From Akkermansia muciniphila (GTDB lineage: Bacteria > Pseudomonadota > Gammaproteobacteria > Burkholderiales > Burkholderiaceae_C): a stretch of DNA of 17,683 nucleotides. The notes beneath the pieces are model-generated. The model had not been told where the DNA came from, ran no database searches, and saw only the letters and a list, made by a program, of their open reading frames with translations. Position 1 is the stretch's first letter; each line of letters begins with the position of its first letter. Made by a program: the position numbers and the translations under genes. The DNA is taken from contig CALPVM020000011.1 of the NCBI GenBank assembly GCA_943327015.2, positions 1-17,683 on the forward strand. Reading direction: 5' to 3'. Of this stretch, positions 14,844 to 17,683 are shown piece by piece.

Positions 14844-16088
14844 ATGAATCCAGCCCAAAACTCAGCTTACCTTGTAACAGACCGTGTGCGAGAAGCGTTA
14901 AACATCACTTTACGTGCTTGTGATGAACTTATTCCGCAAGAGGAGTGGGTCAAAAAACTGGCACGTTCAGAAGCCACAGGTAAGCCCTTACGCATCAAAC
15001 TAGGTCTCGACCCTACCGCGCCGGATATTCATATCGGCCACACGGTCGTTCTGAACAAGATGCGACAGCTGCAGGACTTGGGACACACGGTGATTTTCTT
15101 GATCGGTGACTTTACCAGCATGATTGGCGACCCCTCAGGCCGCAACACCACCCGTCCACCCCTGACACGTGATCAAATTGAGGCCAATGCGCAAACCTAC
15201 TACAAGCAGGCGGCATTGGTGCTGGACCCCGCCAGAACTGAAATTCGTTACAACAGCGAGTGGAGCGACCCCTTGGGCGCACGCGGCATGATTCAACTGG
15301 CTTCGCGTTACACCGTCGCACGCATGATGGAGCGTAACGACTTTAACGACCGCTTTAAATCGGGCACACCGATCAGCGTGCATGAATTTCTATACCCCCT
15401 GATGCAGGGCTATGACAGCGTGGCTTTGCAAAGCGACCTGGAGCTTGGCGGCACCGACCAAAAGTTTAATTTGCTGGTGGGTCGCCAATTGCAGGCTGAG
15501 TATGGGCAGGAGCCACAATGCATTTTGACCATGCCGCTGCTGGAGGGTTTGGACGGTGTTGAAAAAATGTCGAAAAGCAAGAATAACTACATCGGTATCA
15601 GTGAAGAGCCCAACACCATGTTTGCCAAGGTGTTGAGTATCTCGGATGTGCTGATGTGGCGCTGGTATGCTTTGCTCAGCTTCAAGAGCGAGGCTGACAT
15701 TGCTGCCCTAAAAGCCGAAGTGGAGACAGGCCGCAACCCCAAAGATGCCAAGGTAGCACTTGCCAAAGAAATTACGGCACGTTTTCATTCTGCAGCTGCG
15801 GCAGATGCTGCGGAGCAGGATTTTATTAACCGAAGCAAAGGTGGTATTCCCGATGAGATTGCTGAAATGCATCTCCCCTTGGGTGAGGGCGGTGCGGCAG
15901 TGGGCATTGCGGCCTTGCTTAAACTAGCCGGCTTGGTGGCATCCAGTGGTGAAGGTAACCGCCTGATTGACGGTGCAGGGGTGCGGGTAGATGCGAGCGT
16001 GGTAAGTGACAAAGGCCTTAAATTATCTGCAGGTACGTATGTGTTGCAGGTGGGTAAGCGCAAGTTTATGCGGGTTACATTGGCTTGA
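14844..16088 (+). CDS. tyrS: tyrosyl-tRNA synthetase
   Basis: This encodes 414 residues. It charges tRNA-Tyr. The class I signatures are intact: HIGH at 63-66 (LDPTAPDIHIGHTVVL) and KMSKS at 241-245 (GVEKMSKSKNN). FLYPLMQGYDSVAL and LGGTDQKFNL bind tyrosine in between. A C-terminal S4-like RNA-binding domain occupies about 345-414 (LLKLAGLV through FMRVTL). The divergence from E. coli TyrS and the length suggest the TyrZ-like branch common in Burkholderiales; this is inference. The ATG at 14844 has only an AAGAAGAAA purine stretch upstream. The stop overlaps the ATG of the DUF423 gene (ATGA), so the two are probably co-translated. Confidence 0.98.
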   Translation: MNPAQNSAYLVTDRVREALNITLRACDELIPQEEWVKKLARSEATGKPLRIKLGLDPTAPDIHIGHTVVLNKMRQLQDLGHTVIFLIGDFTSMIGDPSGRNTTRPPLTRDQIEANAQTYYKQAALVLDPARTEIRYNSEWSDPLGARGMIQLASRYTVARMMERNDFNDRFKSGTPISVHEFLYPLMQGYDSVALQSDLELGGTDQKFNLLVGRQLQAEYGQEPQCILTMPLLEGLDGVEKMSKSKNNYIGISEEPNTMFAKVLSISDVLMWRWYALLSFKSEADIAALKAEVETGRNPKDAKVALAKEITARFHSAAAADAAEQDFINRSKGGIPDEIAEMHLPLGEGGAAVGIAALLKLAGLVASSGEGNRLIDGAGVRVDASVVSDKGLKLSAGTYVLQVGKRKFMRVTLA

Positions 16089-16492
16089 TGCAAAAATCTC
16101 ACCAATCTTTTGTACGCATTTGGCTTGTGCTGGGTTGTGTCAGTGCTGCCATGGCGGTGGCTTTGGGCGCTGCCGGCGCACACGCACTCAAAGCGCAGCT
16201 TGCTGCTGCTAATACGCAGCAGTGGTTTGAAACTGCGCTGCAGTACCACCAGATGCATTCGCTAGGTTTATTGTTGGTGGGCCTATTGGCGTATTGGAGA
16301 CCTCAGCAACAACTGCCGCACATTGCTGGCGCTTTTATGCTTGTGGGTATGGTGCTGTTTTGTGGTTTGCTGTATCTGCGTAGCTTGGGTGGAACCGTGC
16401 CTTGGCATGGCTGGATTCCAATGGGTGGGGCTTCACTGATTAGTGCTTGGGTTATATTGGGTATATCTGTCTGGAGGTTACCGGATGCTTAA
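16088..16492 (+). CDS. DUF423 family integral membrane protein
   Basis: This encodes 134 residues with four predicted membrane segments (about 12-32, 56-72, 78-97 and 107-130). The GAAGAHAL turn at about 27-34, WFETALQYHQMHSLGLL at about 46-62 and the small-residue helices fit the DUF423 (YgdD/TMEM256-like) family, whose function is unknown. I use the ATG at 16088, which shares four bases with the tyrS stop (ATGA), rather than the TTG one codon upstream. The next gene starts inside its last eight bases. The two overlaps suggest a tyrS-DUF423-hypothetical transcript. Confidence 0.87.
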   Translation: MQKSHQSFVRIWLVLGCVSAAMAVALGAAGAHALKAQLAAANTQQWFETALQYHQMHSLGLLLVGLLAYWRPQQQLPHIAGAFMLVGMVLFCGLLYLRSLGGTVPWHGWIPMGGASLISAWVILGISVWRLPDA

Positions 16493-16940
16493 CAAAACTG
16501 GCCAAACCAACGGTGATATGCAGTGGCAAAAAGCCGTGCCGCCAGTTAAACCATTAGCACCTAAAGCTGCAGTTTTGCAACAGCCTGCCGCAACAGACAC
16601 CACACGCTTTATTCAATCCGCCCAAGTCGCTGAAGGCTTGTTGTACACGGAGGCCATCCTTCAGCCCAAAGAGGAGCGGCTGTTAGACCCCAAGGTAGCA
16701 ACACACCACGAGGCGCAACATAACCGCAGTTTGGCCGATTTGCCTTACCTTGTGCATCCGGAACTGGCGGGATACAAAAAAACGGTTGCAGCCGGTTCTG
16801 AGGCAGTGCAGGCTAAAACAGCAGGAGTTACTAAAGGCCAAACACAAGAGCAGGGCAAGTTACCATTTGATAGCACTGGAGTCTGGGTTGCAGCTGTTTT
16901 TGTGGCCTTGTGTGTAATGCTTGTAATGTGGTGGAAATAA
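16485..16940 (+). CDS. unrecognised protein with one C-terminal membrane segment
   Basis: This encodes 151 residues; I do not recognise a family. The first 125 or so residues are hydrophilic and rich in Ala, Gln, Lys, Pro and Thr, with a Pro/Lys/Ala stretch at about 17-35, a more structured-looking part at about 40-100 (IQSAQVAEGLLYTEAIL, LADLPYLVHPELAGYKK), and a Thr/Gln/Lys linker. One hydrophobic helix ends the chain at about 131-150 (TGVWVAAVFVALCVMLVMWW plus a final Lys). This is the layout of a tail-anchored protein, with the bulk probably in the cytoplasm. The ATG at 16485 has a perfect GGAGG at 16473-16477, seven bases upstream, and overlaps the DUF423 stop by eight bases, which argues that it is a real gene. 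An upstream in-frame TTG at 16443 is less likely. Confidence 0.72.
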   Translation: MLNKTGQTNGDMQWQKAVPPVKPLAPKAAVLQQPAATDTTRFIQSAQVAEGLLYTEAILQPKEERLLDPKVATHHEAQHNRSLADLPYLVHPELAGYKKTVAAGSEAVQAKTAGVTKGQTQEQGKLPFDSTGVWVAAVFVALCVMLVMWWK

Positions 16941-17050
16941 TGCAATTTTGCTGCATAATCTTTGTACCTTTAAATGTATCAGCGTCAGACTGCACGATAA
17001 ATATAAAGGGAGACATTTACATAAATCTACAAACCGTTTAGGGTTTCACT
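16941..17050. other. AT-rich gap before the acyltransferase gene
   Basis: This gap of 110 bases has an imperfect hairpin ATGCA (16940-16944) / TGCAT (16952-16956) that lacks a T tail, so it is a poor terminator. TATAAA (17002-17007) and CATAAT (16954-16959) are possible -10 elements without matching -35 hexamers. A purine stretch AAAGGGAG (17005-17012) resembles a Shine-Dalgarno motif but has no start codon in range. Confidence 0.25.
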
Positions 17051-17683
17051 ATGTCCCAATACAAGCCTCAAGTTCGCGATAGAACCATCTTTGATGTGTA
17101 TTTCATCAAAGCCACTCTTCAATTTATTTTTCGGTTTTTTTTCAAGTTGGCTGGTTGGAAGGCCATAAAGCAAGTACCGGACGGTGCCGGTATTACCATT
17201 GCAGCGCCGCATACCTCCAACTGGGACATTTTTTATGCCTTGGGTGCTGCCATCATTTTTGATGTAAAAATTTATTTCTCCATCAAAGATAGTTGGTGCA
17301 AAGTTCCCGTTATTGGGCGCCTAATTTTATGGTTGGGTGGCATGCCCATTGACAGGTCATCCAAAGGCCAGGGACAAGTTCAGCAAATCAAGCAGTTTGT
17401 GGATCGTCATAAAACACGCACTATTTTCTTTCTTTTTACCCCTGAAGGCACACGCGGCAAGGTCGAATCCTGGAAGACCGGTTTTTATCACGTAGCGCAA
17501 GACTGTGGTTTACCCATCTTTTTGGCTAAGGTAGACTACAGAACCAAAGAGTCCGGGGTTTTCCATGCCTACCATTTAACGGGTGACAAAGAGGCAGACA
17601 TCGCCGCTATTCAGGCATCGTACAAAAGCGTGTACGGCAAGTTTCCATTGCATCAGTTTCCTGCATACACCGGTCCGTTGCCA
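17051..17683 (+). CDS. PlsC-type lysophospholipid acyltransferase (3' end outside window)
   Basis: The frame is open from ATG 17051 to the window end, 211 residues, without a stop. It carries the acyltransferase motifs H-x4-D at 54-59 (HTSNWD) and TPEGTR at 130-135, with GGMPIDR at about 96-102, which is motif order I-II-III of the PlsC/1-acyl-glycerol-3-phosphate acyltransferase superfamily. A hydrophobic stretch at about 21-34 could sit at the membrane. The likely role is acylation of lysophosphatidate or a related lysolipid at the inner membrane; the acceptor is not certain. An in-frame stop at 17039 fixes the start region, and the Shine-Dalgarno motif (TAGGG at 17039-17043) is weak. A run of eight T (17135-17142) lies at codons 29-31. 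Confidence 0.86.
   Translation, partial: MSQYKPQVRDRTIFDVYFIKATLQFIFRFFFKLAGWKAIKQVPDGAGITIAAPHTSNWDIFYALGAAIIFDVKIYFSIKDSWCKVPVIGRLILWLGGMPIDRSSKGQGQVQQIKQFVDRHKTRTIFFLFTPEGTRGKVESWKTGFYHVAQDCGLPIFLAKVDYRTKESGVFHAYHLTGDKEADIAAIQASYKSVYGKFPLHQFPAYTGPLP

Noticed and set aside
15785..16258. 157-codon minus-strand frame across the tyrS-DUF423 junction
   Set aside because: It lies opposite two supported overlapping genes and has shadow-like composition.
1..17683. Mobile element, phage, toxin-antitoxin, CRISPR or defence genes
   Set aside because: Every sizeable frame on both strands is a housekeeping gene or its shadow. No transposase, integrase, repeat array or long direct repeats were noticed.

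Overview
The window is an ordinary-looking piece of a betaproteobacterial chromosome, most likely order Burkholderiales. The evidence is the order rpsF-priB-rpsR-rplI-dnaB with an intact priB, an alaA-hom-thrC-moeA-moaD-moaE run, and an M23 peptidase/anmK pair divergent from tyrS. Base composition looks close to balanced, lower in GC than most Burkholderiales. I cannot name the genus. I see no tRNA, rRNA, CRISPR array, insertion sequence, phage gene or integrase. Coding density is very high; the largest gaps are about 170 bases, and no stretch over 300 bases lacks a gene.

Layout. Bases 1-1305 (+) hold the end of a ribosomal protein operon: rpsF (3' part), priB, rpsR and rplI, closed by a strong hairpin terminator at 1332-1373. 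dnaB (+) follows; its upstream gap carries three DnaA-box-like motifs spaced exactly 11 bases apart. Bases 2888-5580 (-) hold a PIN-PhoH ATPase, a Bcp/PrxQ peroxiredoxin and an Mth938-like small protein. A divergent gap with an 18-base dyad separates these from alaA (+). alaA starts the run alaA-hom-thrC-moeA-moaD-moaE (5682-11678), whose junctions are mostly overlapping or abutting. It makes alanine and threonine and contributes to molybdopterin assembly. Convergent to it, on the minus strand, is M23 peptidase-anmK-HD phosphohydrolase (14674 down to 11634). The HD gene and moaE overlap tail to tail by 45 bases. tyrS (+) diverges from the peptidase gene and overlaps a DUF423 membrane protein gene, which overlaps an unrecognised gene for a protein with one C-terminal membrane segment. 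A PlsC-type acyltransferase runs off the right edge.

How the genes work together. The first block joins translation (S6, S18, L9) with replication restart and fork unwinding (PriB, DnaB). The minus-strand peptidase and AnmK cut murein and recycle anhydro-MurNAc. hom and thrC are consecutive-pathway partners with one spare step (homoserine kinase) encoded elsewhere. MoaD and MoaE form molybdopterin synthase and MoeA inserts molybdate.

I found no clear previously undescribed system. The points most worth a second look are the 11-base-phased DnaA-like motifs before dnaB, the unrecognised membrane-anchored protein after the DUF423 gene, the missing resolving cysteine in the peroxiredoxin, the 45-base antisense gene overlap, and the frequent use of TTG or GTG starts.
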